A stretch of DNA of 17,748 nucleotides from DASUFI01 sp036274635 (GTDB lineage: Bacteria > Planctomycetota > B15-G4). Positions 1-5,636 of this stretch are shown piece by piece (within the stretch, counting starts at the first letter, position 1; each line of letters opens with the position of its first letter). A program made the position numbers and the translations under genes. The stretch lies in assembly GCA_036274635.1 (NCBI GenBank), contig DASUFI010000226.1:1-17748 (forward strand). The letters run 5' to 3'. A model generated the notes under the pieces. It was given only the letters and a program-made list of their open reading frames with translations, ran no database searches and was not told where the DNA came from.

Positions 1-184
1 ATCGCTGCGATGCAGGTCCGGTGTGGTCGGTGCGGTGTCGCGCGACCCGCCGGCGAGCGCGCCGGACACCGTATCGTCATGGCTTCGTCCTGCGGTCTTC
101 ACAGCGCTCCCGTAGCTTGCTGCCTCGTTCCCACGGCGCCGCGAGATCAGCGTCCGTTCGGGGGACGTGAAGTGCGACCGGCCT

Positions 185-210
185 GCTGAGCCTGCTCAGC
201 GCCCTTTTTT
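185..210 (+). terminator. Candidate intrinsic terminator nested in a larger inverted repeat
   Basis: GCTGAG (185-190) pairs with CTCAGC (195-200) around the tetraloop CCTG. GCCC and then six T residues (205-210) follow. The 4-nt gap between stem and T tract is longer than ideal. The element sits inside an outer repeat, GAAGTGCG 169-176 with CGCACTTC 223-230, plus ACCG 177-180 with CGGT 217-220. It could end a transcript entering from the left, or act inside a leader of the response regulator operon. Confidence 0.45.
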
Positions 211-273
211 GGCTCGCGGTCACGCACTTCGCGATCTCCGGCGCCGGGGTGGACGAATGCGACGTAGCGGGGG

Positions 274-322
274 GCCTCCGGCGGCCGTTCGGGGTCCGCC
301 GGAGGCTCCTGACCTCCCGAAC
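274..322 (+). promoter_or_regulatory. Candidate H-type pseudoknot upstream of the response regulator
   Basis: GCCTCCGGCGG (274-284) and CCGCCGGAGGC (296-306) form a perfect 11-bp stem with an 11-nt loop. Loop bases GTTCGGG (287-293) are exactly complementary to CCCGAAC (316-322), 9 nt downstream of the stem. Connecting loops would be 2, 2 and 9 nt, which is sterically reasonable for an H-type pseudoknot. The pairing is seen in the sequence; folding and function are inferred. Confidence 0.4.
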
Positions 323-337
323 CCCCCTTCGTCACGC

Positions 338-370
338 GGGCCCGGCGCCTCCCCGCCGGGCCCCTTTCTG
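338..370 (+). terminator. Terminator-like hairpin before the response regulator
   Basis: GGGCCCGGCG (338-347) and CGCCGGGCCC (354-363) form a perfect 10-bp stem around the 6-nt loop CCTCCC, followed by CTTTCTG. The U tract is weak, so termination efficiency is uncertain. It lies 39 nt before the response regulator ATG. CCGGCG (342-347) in its 5' arm could instead pair with CGCCGG (297-302) in the upstream stem, so the two hairpins are potentially mutually exclusive. Confidence 0.4.
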
Positions 371-401
371 TGGCCCCCCCGGGTTTGGACACTGTGGCGG
401 C

Positions 402-1121
402 ATGCCCAGCCTGCACCACATCCTGGTCGTCGAGGACGACACCGACATCGCCAACCTGGTCCGCATCCACCTGGAGCGGGCCGGCTACCAGATCAGCCGC
501 GCGGCCGACGGCAAGGCCGCGGTCAAGCGCTTCGACGAGGGCGACTACGACCTCGTGATCCTCGACCTCATGCTGCCGCTCATGGACGGCATGGAGGTCT
601 GCCGCCACATCCGCAACTCCGAGCGCTACGTGCCGGTGATCATGCTCACGGCCAAGGGCGAGGAGGCCAACAAGGTCGCGGGCCTCGAGATGGGCGCGGA
701 CGACTACATGACCAAGCCCTTCTCGGTGGAGGAGCTGCTCGCGCGCGTGAAGGCCATCGGCCGCCGCATCGAGCTGGTGGGCAAGGCCACCGCGGGCCGC
801 GGCGACGAGGAGCAGGTCATGAGCTTCGGTGACCTCTCCATCGACCTCGGCAAGCGCCTCGCGCTCAAGGACGGCCAGGACCTGCACCTCACGCAGAAGG
901 AGTTCGAGATCCTGCGCATCCTCGCGCTCACGCCGGGCCGGCCCTACAGCCGCCGGCACCTGTGCGAGCGCGCGGGCGTCGAGAGCTTCGACGGCACGGA
1001 CCGCACCATCGACACGCACATCAAGCGCCTGCGCGCCAAGCTCGAGACGGACCGCAACCGTCCGCAGTACGTGCTGACCGTCTGGGGCTACGGCTACAAG
1101 TTCACCGACAAGCTCTGCTGA
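402..1121 (+). CDS. OmpR/PhoB-family response regulator
   Basis: This 239-residue cytoplasmic DNA-binding response regulator is presumably phosphorylated by the kinase encoded 4 nt downstream. The receiver domain spans about residues 5-120. It has the acidic pocket E11-D12-D13, phospho-acceptor D55 in LVILDLM, T83 in MLTAK and K105 in the conserved TKPF. A winged-helix output domain covers about 140-237, ending in the typical VWGYGYKF segment. The ATG at 402 is chosen because receiver domains begin within a few residues of the HILVVEDD strand; in-frame codons upstream add only low-complexity Pro/Arg/Gly sequence. There is no clear Shine-Dalgarno; GACACT stands 8 nt before the ATG. Family and mechanism are certain, but the regulon cannot be read from the sequence. 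The leader upstream has several strong inverted repeats. Confidence 0.95.
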   Translation: MPSLHHILVVEDDTDIANLVRIHLERAGYQISRAADGKAAVKRFDEGDYDLVILDLMLPLMDGMEVCRHIRNSERYVPVIMLTAKGEEANKVAGLEMGADDYMTKPFSVEELLARVKAIGRRIELVGKATAGRGDEEQVMSFGDLSIDLGKRLALKDGQDLHLTQKEFEILRILALTPGRPYSRRHLCERAGVESFDGTDRTIDTHIKRLRAKLETDRNRPQYVLTVWGYGYKFTDKLC

Positions 1122-1125
1122 CGCG

Positions 1126-2178
1126 ATGGCGGACGCGCAGGGCAGCCCGGCGCCGGTGACGCGCGCCGTCCTCGCGCGCCTGGTGGCCTGCGCCGCGCTG
1201 GCCGTCGCGGTCGCCGTCATCGCGCGCTGGGCCCTGGAGAAGGCGGGTCTCTCGCACGGCGCGGCCGACCTCCTCGCCGCGCTGCTGGCCGTGGCGCTGG
1301 TCATCGGGAGCGTGGAGCTGCTCGTGCTGCGCCGTCTGCGCCTGCTGAACGCCGCTCTGCGGCCCGTCGCGGGCGGAGACCTCTTCCCGCCCCTGCCGCG
1401 CAGCAAGGCCGACGAGCTGGGGCAGCTCACGGACTCGATCCAGTCCATGCTGACCACCCTGCGCAGCAACTACGAGGACCTGCGCAGGCACGACGAGCTG
1501 CGCCGCACGCTGGTGGCCAACGTGAGCCACGAGCTGCGCACGCCGCTGACCTCCATGCAGGGCTACCTCGAGACCACCAAGCTGGCCGGCCCGACGAGCC
1601 CCGACTGGCAGAAGAACCTGGACGTCTGCCTGCGCGAGACCCGCAAGCTCGCGGCTCTGGTCAAGGACCTCTTCGAGCTCTCCAAGCTGGACACCCAGCA
1701 CCTCGAGTTCCACTTCGAGGAGGTGTCCCTGGTGGAGATCGCGGACCAGGTGGGGCTGGCCTTCGAGCAGCGCATGGCGGACAAGTCCATCACCTTCTCC
1801 GCCACCTTCCCCGACGACCCCCTCGACGTGTGGGGCGACGGCAACCGCCTCGGCCAGGTCATCCAGAACCTGCTCGCCAACGCCGTGCACTTCACGCCCG
1901 AGGGCGGAGCCATCACGCTCACCTGCGAGCGCCGCGGCCAGCAGGCCGTGCTCACCGTCTCCGACACCGGCATCGGCATCGCCGCCAAGGACCAGCCGCA
2001 CATCTTCGAGAGCTTCTTCCACCTCGAGAAGTCCCGCAGCCGCAACCTCGGCGGCACCGGCCTCGGCCTCGCCATCTGCAAGGCCATCGTGGAGAAGCAC
2101 AAGGGCCGGATCTCGGTGAGCAGCCAGCCCGGAGAAGGCTCGACCTTCGTCGTCGAGCTGGACCTCAAGTCCGACTGA
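1126..2178 (+). CDS. Membrane sensor histidine kinase (HAMP-HisKA-HATPase)
   Basis: This 350-residue kinase is the likely partner of the preceding response regulator; the ATG is 4 nt after its stop. Two hydrophobic segments (about 13-33 and 47-68) are separated by only about a dozen residues, so there is almost no extracytoplasmic sensor domain. A HAMP-like linker covers about 69-120. The dimerisation/phospho-acceptor domain has the H box NVSHELRTPL with H135. The ATPase domain shows the N box (N248 and N252 in VIQNLLANAV), G1 DTGIGI from D280, an F box around FESFFHLEKS and G2 GGTGLGLAI from G309. All catalytic boxes are intact. It resembles PhoR/WalK-type kinases in its core, but the signal is unknown; the short loop suggests membrane or cytoplasmic input. 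Confidence 0.95.
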   Translation: MADAQGSPAPVTRAVLARLVACAALAVAVAVIARWALEKAGLSHGAADLLAALLAVALVIGSVELLVLRRLRLLNAALRPVAGGDLFPPLPRSKADELGQLTDSIQSMLTTLRSNYEDLRRHDELRRTLVANVSHELRTPLTSMQGYLETTKLAGPTSPDWQKNLDVCLRETRKLAALVKDLFELSKLDTQHLEFHFEEVSLVEIADQVGLAFEQRMADKSITFSATFPDDPLDVWGDGNRLGQVIQNLLANAVHFTPEGGAITLTCERRGQQAVLTVSDTGIGIAAKDQPHIFESFFHLEKSRSRNLGGTGLGLAICKAIVEKHKGRISVSSQPGEGSTFVVELDLKSD

Positions 2179-2283
2179 CTTCCTCCGCCGTCGGATACAA
2201 GCCTCTCGTCGCGAGGTCGACGGGCATGCCTCCCTGCCGGCTGGAAGGAATTCGCGCGCACACGCCCCGGCAAGCTCGTGATC

Positions 2284-2378
2284 GCAAGCGACTCCGAGCA
2301 TGTTTTTCACTCTGCCCGCACCAAGCTCGTGTGCCCACCCGCTCCCGCAGAGTGAAAAAGATGCTCCGAGTCGTTGCT
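2284..2378. repeat. Long imperfect inverted repeat (about 28-32 bp arms)
   Basis: The arm at 2288-2315 (core GAGCATGTTTTTCACTCTGC) is the reverse complement of 2347-2374 (core GCAGAGTGAAAAAGATGCTC) with three mismatches in 28 positions. Allowing one inserted base, GCAA (2284-2287) extends the pairing to TTGC (2374-2377). The spacer is 31 nt. RNA from either strand would form a long stem-loop that could protect or define the 3' end of the two-component transcript. It could equally be a non-autonomous mobile element of REP or MITE type. The left arm contains the T run and the right arm the A run, so it is not a classical U-tract terminator. Confidence 0.8.
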
Positions 2379-2500
2379 ACCTCGAAGGGCAAGCCTTCGA
2401 GCAGGCAGCTACGGCCAAGGGCAAGCCCTCGGCACGCAGCCACGTCGAAGAGCACGCTCCCAGCACGCAGCCACATCGAAGGCCACCAGTCCCCGCATGA
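2376..2500. repeat. Four degenerate ~31-bp tandem units
   Basis: The units are 2376-2407 (32 nt), 2408-2438, 2439-2469 and 2470-2500 (31 nt each). Each starts GCTAC or GCCAC, then TCGAAG or a variant, and the first three end GCAGGCA or GCACGCA. Unit 1 contains a perfect hairpin, CTCGAAGG-GCAAG-CCTTCGAG. Unit 2 keeps an analogous weaker one around GGGCAAGCCC; units 3 and 4 have diverged. There are no unique spacers, so this is not a CRISPR array. Confidence 0.7.
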
Positions 2501-2565
2501 CGAATGCGTCGTTCGCCGCTCCATCCTTGCCTTGTTACAAGGCCACCGGCAGCTGAGGAGGGCCG

Positions 2566-4047
2566 GTGGACGCGGACGAGCGACGCGACTTCGCGCGGGC
2601 CGTGTGGTGGACGGTGGGCTTCACGGCGCTGCGCACCGTCTGCGCGCTGCTGGTGCCGCTGTTCACGGTCGAGGCCTACTACTGGCTCTGGTCGCGGGCG
2701 CTGGCGCCCGGCTACGCCGATCACCCGCCGATGGTGGCGCTGCTCATCCGCGCCGGCACGTCGGTGCTGGGCGATTCGGCGCTGGGGCTGCGCCTCGGCG
2801 GGCTGGTCGCGGGCGCGATCGGCTCGCTGGCCTTCTTCAGCTTCTGCCGGCGGGTCGCGGGGCCACGCAGCGCGCTGGTCGCGCTGATCGCCCTGAACGT
2901 CTCGCCGTGCTTCGGCGAGCTGCCGGTCATCGCGACGCCGGACCTGCCGCTGGGCGTGTTCTGGATCCTCGCGCTGCTCGCCTTCTGGCACGCCTACCGC
3001 GGCGAGGGCACCGGGCGCTGGCTGCTGGCGGGCCTCGCGACGGGTCTCGCCGTGATGAGCAAGTACAACGGCGTGCTGCTGCTGCCGGCCTGCCTGCTGT
3101 TCCTGCTGCTCACGCCGCGCGGCCGCGGGCTGCTGGCGCGGCCGGGACCGTGGCTGGCGATCCTCGTCGTCGCCGCGGTGGTCGCGCCCAACGTCCTGTG
3201 GAACGTGCAGCATGGCGGCCGCACGCTGGCCACGCCGGCCGGGCACATGGACGAGCCCTTCTCGCCGCTGCGGCTGCCCGCCTACCTGGGCGAGTGCGCG
3301 CTGATGCTCACGCCGGTGCTCTTCGTCGCCTGGGCCTGGGCGCTGCTCGTGCGGCGCCGGCGCGCGGCGCTGCGGGCGGACGAGGGCCTGCTCTTCTGCG
3401 CTTGCGCCTCGCTCGTGCCCTTCGTCGCGTTCGCGGCGGTCAGCTTCAAGTCGGAGGTCCACCTGCAGTGGATCGCGCCGGGCTTCCTCTCGGCCATCCC
3501 GATCGCCGTGCACGTGCTGCAGGACGCGGGCGCGACCGGGCGCCGCTGGCTGCTCGGCGGCCTCGTCGTCAGCGCGGTGTTCGTGGTGGGCCTGCTGGTG
3601 ATCGCGCCCGTGCTGCTGGGCCTGCAGTGGGTCGCCACGCCGGACGCGCCGAAGGCCGTGACGCGCCTCTCGCGGGTGCTGCGCGGGCAGCCCGAGCTGT
3701 CCGCGCGCCTGCATGACGAGATCGCGCGGCACGGGCCGAAGCTGCTGCTCATGTCCTCGGACTACCACGAGGCCAGCCTGATGGCCTGGCTCGTCGACGG
3801 CGCGGCGCCTGCGCTGCCCTTGCAGCGCGATCACAGCAAGCAGTTCAACGTCTGGGTCGGGCGGCAGGACTATGCCGGCTGGGATGCGATCTGCGTCGAG
3901 GTCGACCCCGAGGGCAAGCCGCCACCGTTCGCGAAGGCCTTCGACAGCCTCGAGGAGCTGCCGCCCGTCGTCGCCCAGGTGAACGGGCGGGAGGCCCGAC
4001 GCATCGCGCTCTGGCTCGGACACCACTTCCACGGCCAGCTCGATTGA
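2566..4047 (+). CDS. GT39/ArnT-like polyisoprenyl-phosphate glycosyltransferase
   Basis: This 493-residue polytopic membrane protein is of the PMT/ArnT type. Such enzymes move a sugar from a polyprenyl-phosphate donor to lipid A, protein or another envelope acceptor on the outer face of the membrane. Family marks are an acidic residue in the first loop (E36 in VEAYYWLWSR, where DE-AYY is usual), DHPP at 52-55 and TPDLPLG near 124, followed by repeated hydrophobic segments to about residue 365 and a soluble C-terminal domain. The start is GTG at 2566 with GGAGG at 2557-2561, four nucleotides upstream. It stands alone, between the repeat region and the convergent metal transporter. Donor and acceptor cannot be inferred. 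Confidence 0.85.
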   Translation: MDADERRDFARAVWWTVGFTALRTVCALLVPLFTVEAYYWLWSRALAPGYADHPPMVALLIRAGTSVLGDSALGLRLGGLVAGAIGSLAFFSFCRRVAGPRSALVALIALNVSPCFGELPVIATPDLPLGVFWILALLAFWHAYRGEGTGRWLLAGLATGLAVMSKYNGVLLLPACLLFLLLTPRGRGLLARPGPWLAILVVAAVVAPNVLWNVQHGGRTLATPAGHMDEPFSPLRLPAYLGECALMLTPVLFVAWAWALLVRRRRAALRADEGLLFCACASLVPFVAFAAVSFKSEVHLQWIAPGFLSAIPIAVHVLQDAGATGRRWLLGGLVVSAVFVVGLLVIAPVLLGLQWVATPDAPKAVTRLSRVLRGQPELSARLHDEIARHGPKLLLMSSDYHEASLMAWLVDGAAPALPLQRDHSKQFNVWVGRQDYAGWDAICVEVDPEGKPPPFAKAFDSLEELPPVVAQVNGREARRIALWLGHHFHGQLD

Positions 4048-4304
4048 TGCGCTCGTCGATGGCGCGACTTCATCAGAACCGTTAGTCTGCTGTTGTTCCG
4101 GGCCCGAACTCGCGCGCTCTGCTGCAGGGCCCGTGTCCCGTACGTGCGCCATGACTCGGCGGAGCTGGACAGCAAGGGCCTGTGCCACTTCATGTCGGAG
4201 TGCCTCGTGCCGTGCGGCCCGCTGGGCCTCGACCCGCAGCCGACGGCCGCCTGTTCGAGCCAGAAGGACCTCTTCCCCCGGCGTGGGCCATCCCGAGTCG
4301 ACCC
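4048..4304. other. Convergent intergenic region without a supported gene
   Basis: This is 257 nt between the ends of the glycosyltransferase (+) and metal transporter (-) genes. CGGGCCC (4099-4105) pairs with GGGCCCG (4127-4133) as a possible bidirectional transcription-stop hairpin, without a T tract. A plus-strand frame from 4093 stays open across the region but runs into the antisense of the transporter and has no ribosome binding site or recognisable domain. Confidence 0.55.
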
Positions 4305-5045
4305 TCAAGGCAGCGACCACACCCCGATCGCTGCCGCGCCAATCCCCAGCAGCAACCCGATCGCCCCCGCCATCCGCCGCCCGCCCTCGTGGAAGATCTC
4401 CGGCAGCAGATCGCCCACCGCGACATACAGGAACGTCCCGCACGCCAGGCCCGCGAGGACCGGCGTGAGCGCCTCGCCCAGCGCGCCCAGCGAGAGCGCG
4501 CCGCCCAGCAGCAGTCCCGCCGGCGTCGCGGCGGAGTAGGCCAGCAGCAGCAGGGCGGAGCGGCGCAGCGGCAGCCCCGCGAGGCGCATCACCGTCGCGA
4601 GCGAGAAGGCCTCGCCCGCTTCGTGCACCGCCATGGCGCCGAGGAAGGGCCAGACGAGCGTCGGGTCGGCGGCCACTGCCGCGAAGCCCAGGCCCGTCGC
4701 GAAGGAGTGCACGCTGAGCCCGATGTACGAGGAGGACCACACCAGCGCGTGCGCGTCGGGCTCGTGCCCGGGCCGCGTGAGCACGATGCGCTCGAGGAGG
4801 AAGAGCAGCACGAGGCCGGCCAGCGCGGCGATCCAGGGCAGGCGGTCGGGGTGGCCGCCGGCGCCGGGGCGCGCGGCCAGCTCCGGCAGCAGGTGCAGGA
4901 AGATGGCGCCGAGGAAGACGCCCGCCGCGACGGAGACGCAGAAGTGCAGGCCGCGCCGCGAGAGGCCCAGCAGCAGCGGTGGCGCGGCGCCGAGGACGTG
5001 CACCGCGAAGAGCAGCACCGCTGCGAGCAACAGGGCGTGCGACAA
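4305..5045 (-). CDS. ZIP-family divalent metal transporter (divergent)
   Basis: This 246-residue integral membrane protein has about eight hydrophobic segments, the size and topology of bacterial ZIP (ZupT-like) zinc/iron/manganese importers. Marks include H51-LLPE-55 near the end of the second segment, H113-S114 in the fourth, H141-E142 with E145 in the fifth (HEAGEAF), and DLLPEIFHE from D212. The fourth-segment motif is HSFATG rather than the common HS-x-x-[ED]-G, so one usual metal ligand is missing. The likely start is TTG at 5045: GGAGG on the minus strand (complement of 5051-5055) is exactly 5 nt upstream. It lies 69 nt after hpt on the same strand. A strong hairpin overlaps its ribosome binding site. 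Metal specificity is unknown. Confidence 0.82.
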   Translation of the reverse strand: MSHALLLAAVLLFAVHVLGAAPPLLLGLSRRGLHFCVSVAAGVFLGAIFLHLLPELAARPGAGGHPDRLPWIAALAGLVLLFLLERIVLTRPGHEPDAHALVWSSSYIGLSVHSFATGLGFAAVAADPTLVWPFLGAMAVHEAGEAFSLATVMRLAGLPLRRSALLLLAYSAATPAGLLLGGALSLGALGEALTPVLAGLACGTFLYVAVGDLLPEIFHEGGRRMAGAIGLLLGIGAAAIGVWSLP

Positions 5046-5050
5046 GCGGG

Positions 5051-5071
5051 CCTCCGGCCGGGGGGCCGGAG
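5051..5071 (-). promoter_or_regulatory. Hairpin covering the ZIP ribosome binding site
   Basis: CTCCGGCC (5052-5059) and GGCCGGAG (5064-5071) form a perfect 8-bp stem with a 4-nt loop. On the minus-strand transcript the 3' arm contains four of the five bases of the GGAGG ribosome binding site (complement of 5051-5055) of the TTG start at 5045. Folding would hide the site. It could be a thermosensor-like or ligand-gated translational control, or a remnant hpt terminator; no U tract follows. Confidence 0.5.
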
Positions 5072-5114
5072 AGTCTAGGGATCGCGCGGGCCCCGTCCCA
5101 CGGGGCGCGCGGCG

Positions 5115-5477
5115 TCAGGCCTTGGCGGCGAGGAGCGCGGCCTTGACCGCCTCGAAGTCCGACGGCAGGCGCGCGACCAGCTCCGCGACGCCCTCCAGCG
5201 TGCCCTCGCGGCCCTTGGCCTCGAGCTGCTTGCAGCACTCGGCCAGCGTGCGCGCGCCGAGCTGCGCGGCGCTGGACTTCAGCGCGTGCGCCTCGCGGGC
5301 CAGCGCCTGCGGCTGGCCGGCGTCGAAGGCCAGGCGGATGGCCGTCAGCCGCGGCGGGGTGTCGGTCAGGAAGATCTCGATCAGCTCGGCCAGCAGGCCG
5401 GTGTCGTCGGGGTCGCAGGCGCGCAGCTCGTCCAGGGCGGCCTGGTCGAGCACGTCGATCGAGTGGGGCATGGACAT
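5115..5477 (-). CDS. Stand-alone Hpt phosphotransfer protein
   Basis: This 120-residue, all-helical cytoplasmic protein relays phosphoryl groups between receiver domains in multistep phosphorelays. The signature is AREAHALKSSAAQLGA, with phospho-histidine H64 followed by the conserved K67 and S68. The length fits a single Hpt domain with no attached kinase or receiver. The start ATG (complement of 5475-5477) is supported by AGGAGA five nucleotides upstream. No hybrid kinase is nearby. The nearest signalling genes, the regulator/kinase pair at 402-2178, are of the simple type that does not normally need an Hpt, so the partner is probably encoded elsewhere. The family call is firm; the pathway is unknown. 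Confidence 0.9.
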   Translation of the reverse strand: MSMPHSIDVLDQAALDELRACDPDDTGLLAELIEIFLTDTPPRLTAIRLAFDAGQPQALAREAHALKSSAAQLGARTLAECCKQLEAKGREGTLEGVAELVARLPSDFEAVKAALLAAKA

Positions 5478-5636
5478 GCTGGTCTCCTTCGATCCCGCGG
5501 GACCGGTCGGGACTTGATCGACCGTTCGGGGTCGGGGCCTTGAACGCCGGCGCTCACGCCCGTCGGGGCCGGCCGTTTCCTACGATGCGCGCGCCACGAG
5601 CCGCGCCGAGCAGGGCCGGTGGCAGGAGGTCGGCCG
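5478..5636. promoter_or_regulatory. Divergent promoter region, hpt / NCS2-like permease
   Basis: This 159-nt region separates two divergent genes. It holds the dyad CGGTCG (5504-5509)/CGACCG (5519-5524), an alternative hairpin CGACC (5519-5523)/GGTCG (5530-5534) capped by GTTCGG, and a possible -10 TACGAT (5581-5586), without a convincing -35. The 10-mer CCGTTCGGGG at 5522-5531 also occurs twice upstream of the response regulator. Confidence 0.4.

Larger units (their letters stand above)
1..401. other. Non-coding leader region rich in inverted repeats
   Basis: No convincing gene lies before the response regulator; the open frames here are arginine- and proline-rich products of GC-rich sequence. 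The region holds a series of inverted repeats: CGGTGTC 33-39 with GACACCG 65-71 (continued by GCGCG 40-44 with CGCGC 58-62 across a 2-nt bulge); CGTCC 151-155 with GGACG 163-167; GAAGTGCG 169-176 with CGCACTTC 223-230 enclosing a small terminator-like hairpin; an 11-bp perfect repeat 274-284/296-306; and a 10-bp perfect repeat 338-347/354-363. The left part may contain the 3' end of a transcript that begins outside the window. Confidence 0.7.
2179..2565. other. Non-coding repeat-bearing intergenic region
   Basis: This 387-nt gap separates the kinase and glycosyltransferase genes and has no supportable gene. It is visibly less GC-rich than its flanks, with runs such as GTTTTTCAC and GTGAAAAAG. 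From left to right it holds: the direct repeat CAAGCTCGTG (2271-2280 and 2322-2331); a long imperfect inverted repeat (2284-2378); four tandem units of about 31 bp (2376-2500); and a small hairpin GCCTTG-TTA-CAAGGC (2529-2543) just before the next gene. No transposase or target-site duplication is seen. Confidence 0.75.

Noticed and set aside
1..401. tRNA or known structural RNA gene
   Set aside because: No cloverleaf, T-loop consensus or conserved RNase P, tmRNA or 6S-like core could be found by eye on either strand.
2376..2500. CRISPR array
   Set aside because: The units are directly adjacent with no unique spacers and diverge progressively; no cas gene is present.
4093..4539. Plus-strand frame of 148 codons after the glycosyltransferase
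   Set aside because: Half of it is antisense to the metal transporter, and there is no ribosome binding site or recognisable domain. The first ~70 residues look less biased than usual, so a remnant gene is not fully excluded.
2377..5238. A very long open minus-strand frame (over 900 codons)
   Set aside because: It runs antisense to the glycosyltransferase and out of frame with the metal transporter and hpt. The product is Arg/Ala/Gln/His-rich low complexity, typical of antisense frames in GC-rich genes.
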